A stretch of 64,000 bases of DNA from Pseudomonas sp. Teo4 (lineage in GTDB: Bacteria > Pseudomonadota > Gammaproteobacteria > Pseudomonadales > Pseudomonadaceae): the NCBI RefSeq assembly GCF_034387475.1, contig NZ_JAXCIL010000001.1, positions 2,728,001 to 2,792,000 of the forward strand, given 5' to 3'. The number at the start of each line of letters is the position of its first letter. Positions within the stretch are counted from its first letter, which is position 1. Shown piece after piece: positions 48,418 through 57,035 of this stretch. The notes beneath the pieces are model-generated. The model saw nothing but the letters and a program-made list of their open reading frames with translations, had not been told where the DNA came from and searched no databases. Position numbers and translations under genes: made by a program.

Positions 48418-48666
48418 TCACTGCTCAGACAAGATTCCGTAGCGTATGGCCTTGATCACAGCCGCTACGCGTGTGGGTACATCGAACTTGCGCAGGATGT
48501 TGGACACATGAAAATTCACCGTCGACTCCTTGCACTGCAGAATCCGCCCGATTTCCCACGAACTCTTGCCATAGGCACACCACAGCAACACCTGATGCTC
48601 GCGGGGCGTCAGGCGGATCGGGGTGTCCGCGGGTTTGTCCGGTATCTGTCGTACGTTGGTATTCAT
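48418..48666 (-). CDS. Single-domain LuxR-type regulator
   Basis: 82 aa. Almost only a LuxR/GerE helix-turn-helix: LTPREHQVLLWCAYGKSSWE then IGRILQCKESTVNFHVSNIL. There is no signal-binding or receiver domain. I chose ATG 48666 with GGAG 7 nt upstream; ATG 48669 is adjacent. It lies 9 nt upstream of the gpL-like gene in the same direction, and is divergent from the TonB receptor gene. It may regulate either. Confidence 0.8.
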   Translation of the reverse strand: MNTNVRQIPDKPADTPIRLTPREHQVLLWCAYGKSSWEIGRILQCKESTVNFHVSNILRKFDVPTRVAAVIKAIRYGILSEQ

Positions 48667-48896
48667 CATCGAACTCCACAAGTAATCGCCAGTTGCGACA
48701 GCCGGTTGTGCTGCCGCCATGCGGACCACCTTACGAAGGCCGTCCTACAGGCTCCACTCATGGAATTTGTAAAAAAGCGCCCTACACAACCGTTTCCCAG
48801 TGGCGCTATGCAATTAACTGTTATTCCCCGTGCTCTGGAGAGCATTTCGCTCGTCACAACGCGGTTGCCTGTTTGCCTTTCGCCTGGAGTTGTAGG

Positions 48897-50957
48897 ATGC
48901 GCCCCGTTTTGCCCCTTTCGTCTTGCCTTGGCCTGATGGCCGTTTTCACTGTCGGCCAGCAAGCCACTGCCGCACCGGCAGTGGAGCTGGGCCAGGTGCT
49001 GATCAGTGATGAGCAGCAAAGCGAGCTGGACGACGCCCGCGAACGCCTGCAGGCAGTGCCTGGGGCCAACAACCTGGTGGACATGCAACGTGTCGGGCAA
49101 GGCCGGGTTGCCAGCAACCAGGATGTACTGGCCTATCAGCCTGGGGTGTTCGCCCAATCGGCGGGCAATGACGGCATCAAGCTGTCGATTCGCGGTTCAG
49201 GCATCAACCGCGCGCCCGGGGCACATGGCTCCGGGGTATACACGATGTTCGACGGCCTGCCGTTGACCGGCCCCGGCGGCACGCCTTATGAACTGTTCGA
49301 GCCCCTGTGGCTGAGCCGTGCCGAAGTGCTGCGCGGCGCCAATGGCTTTGACCAGGGCGCCTTGGCACTGGGCGGCGCGGTCAACTATGTGACCCACACC
49401 GGCTACGATGCCGCGCCGCTGCAAGTACGTTATGAGGTCGGCAGCCGTGGCTACCAGCACCGGCATATCAGCTCGGGCCAGGTGCTGGGCAACCTCGACT
49501 ACTACGTGGCCCTGACCGACTCGGAATACGACGGTTACCAGGAGCACAGCAGCGGAAGCGCCAAGGGCATCGCCGCCAATGTCGGTTACCGTTTCAACCC
49601 GAACCTGGAAACGCGCTTCTACCTGCGGTACCGGGAAACCGAGAACGAGCTGGCCGGCCGCTTGACCAAGGAGCAGATCAAGCACGACCCGCGTGCTGCC
49701 AACCCAGGCTACCTGTCCCGCAACGACAGCCGCCCGCAACCGGGAAGTACCTGGGTGGGCAACAAGACCACCTTTTTCCTGGATGACGATTCGCGCCTGG
49801 AGGCAGGGCTGGTCTACCACGACTACCCAATGGACCTGCGTGAAGGCACAATGCGCCTGAAGGTTGCCTACACCGATGTCAGTGGCACGCTGAATTACTT
49901 CCGTCGAGACACCCTTTTCGGTCACGAGAGCAAGACGACCGTGGGCTGGCGCACCACCAAGCACTTGCCAAACAGCGGGGCCTCGCAGTTTTCGCGGGTC
50001 AACGATGTGGTCGGTGAACGCACGCGCGACTTCAGCTATCAGGGGTCGGACACTGTGTTGCATGTGGGCAACGACCTGGAGTTGATCCCGGACCTGTGGC
50101 TGACCACCGGCTTGGCAATGATCTACACCCGGCGCGAGAGTGATGTGACCTATCCAGCCGAAGGCGGAAAAGTCAGCCAACATGATTGGGACTACGCCCC
50201 GCGAGTGGGCCTGCGCTACGACATTCGCCCGGACTTGCAGGTCTATGGCAACCTCAGCCGCTCGGTCGAGCCGCCCCACCCTTGGTCGCTGATCTGGAGC
50301 GCACCGACCAAGACCCAGCCGATCGAGATGCAAAACCAGACAGCCACCACCTTCGAACTGGGCGCTCGCGGCGACTCGCTGCTCGGTCGCTGGGACCTGG
50401 CCTGGTACTACGCCCAGGTGCGTCACGAATTGCTGGCGGTGGAACTGGCCCCTGGTATCACAGGTGAGTACAACGCCAGCCCCACCGTTCACCAGGGTGT
50501 CGAAGCCGGCCTGGAGAGCATCCTCTGGGAGCAACCCGGCACCGGCAAGCTGAGCCTGCGCCAGGCCTACACCTTCAGCGACTTCCACTACCGCGACGAC
50601 GACCAGTTCGGTGACAACCGTCTGCCTGGCATCCCCATGCACTATTACCAGGCTGAACTGCGTTACGACTGGCCGGGCGGGTTCTACGCCGGTGTGAACA
50701 CGCAGATGGCCTCGAAAGTGCAAACCGACTACGCCAACAGCTACCACGCTGATGCATACGCCCTGCTCGGCGCACGCCTGGGTTGGGATTCGCCCAAGCA
50801 GGACTGGCAGACCTGGCTGGACCTGCGCAACCTGACCAACAAGCGCTACGCGGCCACGGTGACGCCTGGGTACGACGATACAGGCCTGGACAAAGCCCGA
50901 TCGACACCTGGGGAAAGCTTCGGGGTTTATGCCGGGGTTTCGTACAGCTTCCGATAG
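48897..50957 (+). CDS. TonB-dependent outer-membrane receptor
   Basis: 686 aa. A signal peptide (about 1-26, ending ATA-AP) is followed by a plug domain (about 35-165, with IRGSGINRAPGAHGSGVYTM and VLRGANGFDQGALALGGAVN) and a 22-strand barrel ending YAGVSYSFR. It imports a scarce ligand, usually a siderophore or other metal complex; the ligand is not evident. GGAG is 7 nt before ATG 48897. I saw no Fur box upstream, so it may not be iron-controlled. No TonB, ExbB or ABC genes are adjacent. Confidence 0.88.
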   Translation: MRPVLPLSSCLGLMAVFTVGQQATAAPAVELGQVLISDEQQSELDDARERLQAVPGANNLVDMQRVGQGRVASNQDVLAYQPGVFAQSAGNDGIKLSIRGSGINRAPGAHGSGVYTMFDGLPLTGPGGTPYELFEPLWLSRAEVLRGANGFDQGALALGGAVNYVTHTGYDAAPLQVRYEVGSRGYQHRHISSGQVLGNLDYYVALTDSEYDGYQEHSSGSAKGIAANVGYRFNPNLETRFYLRYRETENELAGRLTKEQIKHDPRAANPGYLSRNDSRPQPGSTWVGNKTTFFLDDDSRLEAGLVYHDYPMDLREGTMRLKVAYTDVSGTLNYFRRDTLFGHESKTTVGWRTTKHLPNSGASQFSRVNDVVGERTRDFSYQGSDTVLHVGNDLELIPDLWLTTGLAMIYTRRESDVTYPAEGGKVSQHDWDYAPRVGLRYDIRPDLQVYGNLSRSVEPPHPWSLIWSAPTKTQPIEMQNQTATTFELGARGDSLLGRWDLAWYYAQVRHELLAVELAPGITGEYNASPTVHQGVEAGLESILWEQPGTGKLSLRQAYTFSDFHYRDDDQFGDNRLPGIPMHYYQAELRYDWPGGFYAGVNTQMASKVQTDYANSYHADAYALLGARLGWDSPKQDWQTWLDLRNLTNKRYAATVTPGYDDTGLDKARSTPGESFGVYAGVSYSFR

Positions 50958-50990
50958 TTCTGTCGACGCCCAATCGCCGCGGTTCGTCGC

Positions 50991-51052
50991 CACGGCAAGC
51001 CGGCTCCCACAAAGACACTGCTGCACCTGTGGGAGCCGGCTTGCCTGCGATT
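50991..51052. repeat. REP pair (REPIN) D
   Basis: Left copy GGCAAGCCGGCTCCCACA and right copy TGTGGGAGCCGGCTTGCC are inverted around a short spacer between the convergent TonB receptor and AI-2E transporter genes. It probably also ends transcription. Confidence 0.85.
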
Positions 51053-51068
51053 GGCCTGCACCGCAGCC

Positions 51069-52133
51069 CTACTGAGGCAACTGCACCCGAGGCTTGCTGG
51101 AAGCAAAAATCGCCCAACTGGAGACGAACAACGCCGCAATCAGCGGCCCGATGACGAACCCGTTGAGCCCGAACACCGCCAGCCCGCCCAAGGTGGAGAC
51201 CAGAATCAGGTAATCGGGCATCCGCGTATCCTTGCCCACCAGGATCGGCCGCAGCAGGTTGTCCACCAGGCCGATCACCAGCACCCCGAACGCTGTCAGT
51301 ATCGCGCCCTGCAGAATTGCCCCGGTGAGCAGGAAATACGCCGCCACCGGCGCCCAGACGATGCCCGCCCCCACCGCTGGCAACAACGACAGAAACGCCA
51401 TCAACACCGCCCACACCAGCGCACTGGGAATATCCAGCACCCAGAAGATGAACCCGCCCAACGCGCCTTGGGTGATGGCCACCAGCACATTGCCCTTGAC
51501 CGTCGCCCGCACCACCCGATTGAACTTCAGTTGCAGACGGCGCTTCTGGTGCTCGGGCAACGGCACGGCAAGCCGTACCTGACGCGCCACCTCAGGCCCC
51601 TCACGCAGGAAAAAGAACAACAGGTACATCATGATGCCGAAGCTGACCAGGAACTCGAAAGTGCCCTGGCCGAGGTTGAACGCCTGACTGGCTAGCACCT
51701 GACTGCCCTGGGTGGCCCATTTGGTGATTTTCTCGCGCAGGCCATCGAAGTTGCCCATGCCCATCTTGTCCAGCCCGTGCTGGGCGAACGCTGGCAGCAT
51801 GTCCTTGCCACGCTCGACATAGCCGGCGATGTCCAGCTGCCCGCTCTCGATGCGCTGGTACAACGCCGCGCCTTCCTGCACCAGCAAGGCACTGGTGATG
51901 ATCACCGGCAAGATGGCCACCATCAGGCACACGAGCAAGGTGGCGGCCGCGGCCAGGTTACGACGCCGGCCAAAGCGAATCAGCAGGTGACGCTGCAAGG
52001 GCGCGAACAGGATGCCAAGAATCACCGCCCAGAAGATGGCGCCGTAATACGGCAGCAATATCCACGCGAAAGCGACCGTCACCAATGTCAGGAGTACGGC
52101 CAGGGCTCGGTTCTGGAGGGCGGCTTCGTTCAT
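51069..52133 (-). CDS. AI-2E family transporter (YdiK/TqsA-like permease)
   Basis: 354 aa, seven to eight membrane helices in the family arrangement, with the signature GFIFWVLDIPSALVWAVLMA and GIVWAPVAAYFLLTGAILQG, and near the end GLVDNLLRPILVGKDTRMPD. E. coli TqsA exports autoinducer-2, but most members have no proven substrate. ATG 52133, with GGAG 5 nt upstream, replaces the longer frame that begins in the intergenic region. Confidence 0.85.
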   Translation of the reverse strand: MNEAALQNRALAVLLTLVTVAFAWILLPYYGAIFWAVILGILFAPLQRHLLIRFGRRRNLAAAATLLVCLMVAILPVIITSALLVQEGAALYQRIESGQLDIAGYVERGKDMLPAFAQHGLDKMGMGNFDGLREKITKWATQGSQVLASQAFNLGQGTFEFLVSFGIMMYLLFFFLREGPEVARQVRLAVPLPEHQKRRLQLKFNRVVRATVKGNVLVAITQGALGGFIFWVLDIPSALVWAVLMAFLSLLPAVGAGIVWAPVAAYFLLTGAILQGAILTAFGVLVIGLVDNLLRPILVGKDTRMPDYLILVSTLGGLAVFGLNGFVIGPLIAALFVSSWAIFASSKPRVQLPQ

Positions 52134-52263
52134 GGTGACTCCTTGAGTGTCCTGGATATTAGTGCACGCCATCACAGGAAAAGTGCCACCCAGGCGTTGA
52201 TTCAAATCAATACGCGACCGCGACCTGCGCTTTAGCATCCGCCGCTTTTGCCCCGGTGCGCCC

Positions 52264-53598
52264 ATGACCTCCCTCGCCAAGCCCGAATTGCTGGCCCCAG
52301 CCGGCTCCCTCAAGTCCATGCGCTACGCCTTCGCCTATGGTGCCGATGCGGTCTACGCCGGCCAGCCGCGCTACAGCCTGCGGGTGCGCAACAACGAGTT
52401 CGACCACGCCAACCTGGCGCTGGGCATCCAGGAGGCGCACGCCCTGGGAAAACACTTCTATGTGGTGGTCAACATTGCTCCGCACAACGCCAAGCTCAAG
52501 ACCTTCCTCAAAGACCTGGCGCCGGTGATCGACATGGCGCCCGATGCGCTGATCATGTCCGACCCGGGCCTGATCATGCTGGTGCGCCAGCACTTCCCGC
52601 ACATGCCGGTGCACCTGTCGGTGCAAGCCAACACGGTCAACTGGGCCAGCGTGCAGTTCTGGCAGCAATTGGGCTTGAGCCGGGTCATCCTGTCCCGCGA
52701 ACTGTCACTGGAAGAAATCGAGGAAATCCGCCAGCAGGTGCCGGGCATGGAACTGGAGGTGTTCGTCCACGGCGCCTTGTGCATGGCGTACTCCGGCCGC
52801 TGCCTGCTGTCGGGCTACCTCAACAAGCGCGATGCCAACCAGGGCACCTGCACCAATGCCTGCCGCTGGAAATACGACGCCCAGCCGGCCAGCGAGAACG
52901 CCACCGGCGACATCGTGCACGTCGTCGAACCGACCCTGGGCCTTGGCGCCCCCACCGAGCAGGTGTTCCTGCTGCAGGAGAGCAACCGCCCAGGCGAAGC
53001 GATGCCGGCCTTCGAGGACGAGCACGGCACCTACATCATGAACGCCAAGGACCTGCGCGCCATCCAGCACGTCGAGCGACTGGCCCGCATGGGCGTGCAC
53101 TCACTCAAGATCGAAGGCCGCACCAAGTCGCACTTCTACTGCGCCCGTGCGGTGCAATCCTATCGCCAGGCCATCGACGACGCGGTGGCCGGCCGCCCCT
53201 TCGACCGCAGCCTGATGGGTAACCTCGAATCGCTGGCGCAGCGTGGCTACACCGAAGGCTTCCTGCGCCGCCATGTGCACGACGAGTACCAGAACTACCT
53301 GCGCGGTAACTCCGTCTCCGAGCGCCAGCAGTTCGTCGGCGAACTGACCGGCGCAAGGGTTGATGGGTTGGCCGAGGTCAAGGTGAAGAACCGCTTTGCC
53401 GTGGGCGATCACCTGGAGTTGATGACTCCTCGCGGCAATTTCCACTTCGACCTGCATCGCCTGAACAACCGCCAGCAACAGGCCATCGATGTGGCACCGG
53501 GCGATGGCCATGTCGTCTATCTGCCCATCCCAGAGCAGGTTTCCTTGCAGTACGGCCTGTTGATGCGCGACCTTGGCCATGGCGAGTCGGCTGCCTGA
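52264..53598 (+). CDS. trhP: tRNA 5-hydroxyuridine modification protein TrhP (U32 family)
   Basis: 444 aa, formerly YegQ. Family U32 features: ELLAPAGSLKSMRYAFAYGA at the N terminus; the Cys signature EVFVHGALCMAYSGRC near residue 161 followed by GTCTNACRWKY (an Fe-S site). TrhP uses prephenate to hydroxylate U34 of several tRNAs, the first step to the cmo5U/mo5U family. Annotated as peptidase in older work. The start ATG 52264 gives the usual N terminus. Confidence 0.88.
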   Translation: MTSLAKPELLAPAGSLKSMRYAFAYGADAVYAGQPRYSLRVRNNEFDHANLALGIQEAHALGKHFYVVVNIAPHNAKLKTFLKDLAPVIDMAPDALIMSDPGLIMLVRQHFPHMPVHLSVQANTVNWASVQFWQQLGLSRVILSRELSLEEIEEIRQQVPGMELEVFVHGALCMAYSGRCLLSGYLNKRDANQGTCTNACRWKYDAQPASENATGDIVHVVEPTLGLGAPTEQVFLLQESNRPGEAMPAFEDEHGTYIMNAKDLRAIQHVERLARMGVHSLKIEGRTKSHFYCARAVQSYRQAIDDAVAGRPFDRSLMGNLESLAQRGYTEGFLRRHVHDEYQNYLRGNSVSERQQFVGELTGARVDGLAEVKVKNRFAVGDHLELMTPRGNFHFDLHRLNNRQQQAIDVAPGDGHVVYLPIPEQVSLQYGLLMRDLGHGESAA

Positions 53599-53765
53599 CA
53601 AAGTTGTAATGTGGGCCTCAACTGGCTGACAGGTGCCAACGGCTACAATCGTGGTTTAACCCCAGAAGCCAAGGCATTCAACGGGCCGGGCTGCGCCTGA
53701 AGGCGGCCTGCGCTATGCTGCCGACCAACCGCTGGGGTCTGCGTTTTCAAAGGAGTTGCTACACC

Positions 53766-54194
53766 ATGCTGCGTAAACATCTGCTCACCCTCGGCCTGCT
53801 GGCCATCACCGGCCTGGCCCAGGCCGCCGAGACCATCGACGTCTACCGCGACCCCAACTGCGGCTGCTGCAAGGCCTGGATCAGCCACCTTCGCGACAAC
53901 GGTTTCACCGTCAATGACCACGTCGAGCCGAACATGAGCGAGGTCAAACAGCGTCTGGGCGTCGCACCACGCCTGGCCTCGTGCCACACCGGGGTGATCA
54001 ACGGCAAGTTCGTCGAAGGCCATGTGCCAGCCGAGCAGGTGCGCCTGCTGGCCAAGCGCAGCGACCTCAAGGGCCTGGCAGTACCCGGCATGCCCATGGG
54101 CTCGCCGGGCATGGAAATGGGTGATCACAAAGACCCCTACCAGGTCATCGGGGTTACCCAGGATGGCAAGGACACCGTGGTCGCCAACTACTGA
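53766..54194 (+). CDS. DUF411 metal-binding protein
   Basis: 142 aa. A signal peptide (ending AQA-AE near residue 20) is followed by the DUF411 hallmark VYRDPNCGCCKAWISHLRDN and a later LASCHTGVINGKFVEGHVPA. A Met/Gly-rich segment (GMPMGSPGMEMGDH, near residue 112) can bind copper, and family members often sit with copper-resistance genes. None is adjacent here. ATG 53766 is 10 nt after AAGGAG. TGATG overlap with the next gene suggests coupling. Confidence 0.82.
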   Translation: MLRKHLLTLGLLAITGLAQAAETIDVYRDPNCGCCKAWISHLRDNGFTVNDHVEPNMSEVKQRLGVAPRLASCHTGVINGKFVEGHVPAEQVRLLAKRSDLKGLAVPGMPMGSPGMEMGDHKDPYQVIGVTQDGKDTVVANY

Positions 54195-54631
54195 TGCTCA
54201 GCCTCTGGGCGCTGTTTCTCAGCGCCTTTGGCGCCGCGACCCTGCTGCCTCTGCAGTCGGAGGCCGTGCTCGTTGGGTTGCTGCTGCGCCAGCCCGAAAC
54301 CTGGGCGACCCTGCTGCTGGTGGCGACCCTCGGCAACGTGCTGGGCTCGGTGGTCAACTGGTTGCTGGGCCGGGCCATCGAGCACCTGCGTGACAAGCGT
54401 TGGTTCCCCTTCAGCGCCGCGCAGCTGGAGCGTGCCCAATCGCGTTACCAGCGCTGGGGGCAGTGGTCGCTGCTGCTGAGCTGGATGCCGGTGATCGGCG
54501 ACCCGCTCACCTTGATCGCCGGCATCATGCGCGAGCCGTTCTGGCGCTTCCTGCTGCTGGTGACCCTGGCCAAGGCCGGGCGCTATGCCGTGTTAACCAT
54601 GTTCACCCTGGGCTGGTTTCATGCCTGGTAA
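54194..54631 (+). CDS. YqaA/DedA-type VTT-domain membrane protein
   Basis: 145 aa, about four membrane segments, with the VTT (SNARE-associated) core ATLGNVLGSVVNWLLGR and SWMPVIGDPLTLIAGIMREP. DedA-superfamily proteins flip lipid carriers or phospholipids; YqaA has no defined substrate. The ATG shares one base with the stop of the DUF411 gene. Confidence 0.85.
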   Translation: MLSLWALFLSAFGAATLLPLQSEAVLVGLLLRQPETWATLLLVATLGNVLGSVVNWLLGRAIEHLRDKRWFPFSAAQLERAQSRYQRWGQWSLLLSWMPVIGDPLTLIAGIMREPFWRFLLLVTLAKAGRYAVLTMFTLGWFHAW

Positions 54632-54705
54632 CACCTTTAACGTTTAATCAGCGCAATCGGCTGTTACAGTCGCCAATTCCTACATGGCCCTACACGGAGT
54701 GCCCC

Positions 54706-55704
54706 ATGCTGCGCGCAACCGCCCTGGCCCTGGCCTGCCTGATGACCGGCCCGGCCCTCGCTGCCGAAACGCCCACCTACGGTAAACAGCTCGAAGGCTT
54801 CCAGTACCCCTACCCGCTCAAGCATTTCGACTTCAACTCCCAGGGGCAGCGCCTGCAGATGGGCTACATGGACGTGCCCGCAAAAGGCCAAGCCAATGGC
54901 CGCAGCGTGGTGCTGATGCACGGCAAGAACTTCTGCGCCGCCACTTGGGAAACCACCATCGATGCCCTGAGCCAGGCGGGTTACCGGGTCATTGCCCCCG
55001 ACCAGGTCGGTTTCTGCACTTCCAGCAAGCCGGCTCACTACCAGTACAGCTTCCAGCAATTGGCCGACAACACCCACGCTCTGCTTGATCAACTGGGCGT
55101 TAAGCAAGCCGTCATCCTTGGCCACTCCACTGGCGGCATGCTCGCCACCCGTTATGCGTTGATGTATCCGCAACAGGTCGAGCGCCTGGCGATGGTCAAC
55201 CCCATTGGCCTCGAGGACTGGAAAGCCCTGGGTGTGCCTTACCGGACGGTCGACCAGTGGTACCAACGTGAGCTCAAGCTCGATGCCGAAGGCGTGCGTA
55301 ATTACGAGCGCAAGACCTACTACGCCGGGCGCTGGAAGCCCGAGTACGAGCGCTGGGTGCAGATGCTGGTGGGCCTGAACAAAGGGCCGGGGCATGAAGT
55401 GGTTGCGTGGAACTCGGCGCTGATCTACGACATGATCTTCACCCAGCCGGTGTATCACGAGTTCAAGGACCTGAAGATGCCGACGTTGCTGCTGATCGGC
55501 GATCAGGACACCACGGCCATCGGCAGCGATATCGCACCGCCGGATGTGAAAGCGAAACTGGGCCACTACAAGGTGCTGGGGCCGCAGGTGGCCAAGATGA
55601 TCCCGCAGGGTGAACTGGTGACGTTCGCCGGGCTTGGGCATGCGCCGCAGATCGAGGAGCCAGAGCAGTTTCACAAGGCGCTGATCGGCTGGCTGGGGCG
55701 TTGA
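54706..55704 (+). CDS. Exported alpha/beta hydrolase
   Basis: 332 aa. A signal peptide (about 1-20, ending ALA-AE) is followed by an alpha/beta-hydrolase fold: oxyanion region VLMHGKNFCAATWE, nucleophile GHSTGG, and catalytic His in LGHAPQIEEPE near the end; GDQDTTAIG supplies the acid. A periplasmic esterase or epoxide-hydrolase-like enzyme of unknown substrate. I chose ATG 54706 with GGAG 7 nt upstream; the longer frame overlaps the previous gene. Confidence 0.87.
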   Translation: MLRATALALACLMTGPALAAETPTYGKQLEGFQYPYPLKHFDFNSQGQRLQMGYMDVPAKGQANGRSVVLMHGKNFCAATWETTIDALSQAGYRVIAPDQVGFCTSSKPAHYQYSFQQLADNTHALLDQLGVKQAVILGHSTGGMLATRYALMYPQQVERLAMVNPIGLEDWKALGVPYRTVDQWYQRELKLDAEGVRNYERKTYYAGRWKPEYERWVQMLVGLNKGPGHEVVAWNSALIYDMIFTQPVYHEFKDLKMPTLLLIGDQDTTAIGSDIAPPDVKAKLGHYKVLGPQVAKMIPQGELVTFAGLGHAPQIEEPEQFHKALIGWLGR

Positions 55705-55738
55705 TCCGGAAGCTCCAGCGATCTCAAGGCGGCGCAAT

Positions 55739-55820
55739 ACCTGTGGGAGCCGGCTTGCCGGCGATGAGGGCGACTCGGTGCATGGCACCGGCTGCGCCGG
55801 TAATCGCTGGCAAGCCAGCT
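55739..55820. repeat. REP pair E, second copy split by an insertion
   Basis: The left REP (55739-55769, CCTGTGGGAGCCGGCTTGCC) is intact. The inverted right REP runs TAATCGCTGGCAAGCCAGCT to 55820, where it breaks off; its remainder CTCCCACAGGG reappears at 56990-57000. The IS110 element lies between the two halves. Confidence 0.85.
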
Positions 55821-55832
55821 TGTATGGTAGGA

Positions 55833-55994
55833 CTTGAAGGGGTGGTGGGACGACATGCCGGCTTCTGACTGTGACAGCAGTACAGACCGTGGGAGACATC
55901 GCCCCACCCCTTCCACCAAAGCGCCGATAAAGAATGCATCGTTTGCAAGCGACGATAGAAGCAAGCCAGCGCCTCTTGGTGAAACCCCTTCAAG
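55833..55994 (+). ncRNA. Candidate bridge RNA of the IS110 element
   Basis: Stem-loop 1: GAAGGGGTGG (55836-55845) pairs perfectly with CCACCCCTTC (55904-55913). Its loop has GCCGGCT (55857-55863), identical to the left part of the REP core with CT, and 25 nt later GTGGGAG (55889-55895), the reverse complement of CTCCCAC. These fit left and right target guides. Stem-loop 2: CACCAA (55914-55919) pairs with TTGGTG (55976-55981); inside, AAGAAT and GCAAG partly match the element's own joined ends, as donor guides would. CTTGAAGGGG (55833-55842) can instead pair with CCCCTTCAAG (55985-55994), closing the whole RNA. Confidence 0.65.
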
Positions 55995-56023
55995 CCGAAA
56001 AACCATAACGTGGAGAACCGCCC

Positions 56024-56977
56024 ATGGCAATGCAGGTAAGCAAGTTGATCGTGGGTGTGGATGTTGCGAAAGCGGAACTGGTTATTCATCACGACGGTAG
56101 TGATGAACTGAGCAAACTGAAAAACGCAAAACCCGAGATCAAGCGGTGGCTCAAGCAACAGCCCCGCAATACTGCCATCGCCGTTGAGGCGACAAATGTC
56201 TACCACTTGGACTTGGTCGAGCTAGCCCATGGTGCGGGTCTTGAAGTCTACGTAATTGATGGTTTTCAACTGAGTAATTACCGGAAAAGTGTTGGGGGGC
56301 GAGTCAAAACCGACCCTTCCGATGCCAGGCTGTTGTCTCGTTTTCTAAGAAATGAAGGCGAGGATCTTCGTCCGTGGAGTCCGCCACCCGCTGTCTACGG
56401 CAAGGTTCAGAGCCTACTTCGACGTCGGGCTGCCTTGGTGGCCGCCCGGACCGCAATGACTCAGAGCTGGGCTAACGAAAGTCTGCTGAAAAGCGCCTTC
56501 GAGGCGTTCGTCAAATCGATAGACCGTTTGGATCTGTTGATACAAAAAAAACTTAAAGAAGTGCTCCGCGAAGCCGGACTGCAAGAACAAGTTGCCCGTT
56601 GCCAAGCAGTGGAAGGTATTGGCTTTCTTACCGCCACGGCATTGGTCATGGCCTTTGTTCGAGGCGAGTTCAGAAGCAGCGACGCTTACATCGCATTTCT
56701 GGGAATGGACTTGCGAGTGAACGACTCGGGACAGACGAACGGACGTCGTCGCCTGACCAAGCGGGGATGCTCTGAGATCCGTCGCTTGCTGCACAACGCG
56801 GCAATGGCTGCGAGCAGGTCATCGGCTTGGAAAGATGTTTACGAGCATCATCGAAACAGCGGCAAAGCAACCACTCAAGCCCTGGTCATCCTGGCCCGTA
56901 AACTCGCTCGTGTAGCATTCGCCCTGATGAAAAATCAGGACGAATACGTCACTAAAGGCGGGAAACTGGCTTGCTGA
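56024..56977 (+). CDS. IS110-family transposase/recombinase
   Basis: 317 aa. An N-terminal RuvC-like DEDD domain: D in VGVDVAKAEL, E in AVEATNVYHL, and the D-x-x-D pair in KTDPSDARLLS. The C-terminal transposase_20 domain has VEGIGFLTATALV and the conserved serine region (GRRRLTKRGCSEIRRLLHN). Full length and uninterrupted, so the element is probably active. Codon use is less GC-rich than its neighbours, which fits recent acquisition. Starts ATG 56024, GGAG upstream. Confidence 0.93.
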   Translation: MAMQVSKLIVGVDVAKAELVIHHDGSDELSKLKNAKPEIKRWLKQQPRNTAIAVEATNVYHLDLVELAHGAGLEVYVIDGFQLSNYRKSVGGRVKTDPSDARLLSRFLRNEGEDLRPWSPPPAVYGKVQSLLRRRAALVAARTAMTQSWANESLLKSAFEAFVKSIDRLDLLIQKKLKEVLREAGLQEQVARCQAVEGIGFLTATALVMAFVRGEFRSSDAYIAFLGMDLRVNDSGQTNGRRRLTKRGCSEIRRLLHNAAMAASRSSAWKDVYEHHRNSGKATTQALVILARKLARVAFALMKNQDEYVTKGGKLAC

Positions 56978-57035
56978 GAACCATAGAATCTCCCACAGGG
57001 TGCAAGCTTTCAGACCTGGGGCGAGACAGTTGCTC

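Larger units (their letters stand above)
55821..56991 (+). mobile_element. IS110-family insertion sequence in a REP
   Basis: 1171 bp including one CT. The REP is cut at its CT dinucleotide: CT at 55819-55820 on the left and CT at 56990-56991 on the right, with no longer target duplication. Short subterminal inverted repeats TATGGT (55823-55828) and ACCATA (56980-56985). It carries a single DEDD transposase gene and a 203-bp left noncoding end that folds as a candidate bridge RNA. A CT core within REPs is also the target of IS621, and pseudomonad IS110 elements (ISPpu9, ISPpu10) are known to enter REPs. Confidence 0.88.

Noticed and set aside
48471-48896. 142-codon N-terminal extension of the TonB receptor
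   Set aside because: It overlaps the LuxR gene and lacks receptor features; the signal peptide starts at ATG 48897 with a good ribosome binding site.
55961-55970. GCAAGCCAGC in the IS110 left end as the target guide
   Set aside because: It matches the left flank for 10 nt, but lies in the second stem-loop, away from GTGGGAG. GCCGGCT in the first loop has the right position and spacing; the match is more likely donor-guide or chance.
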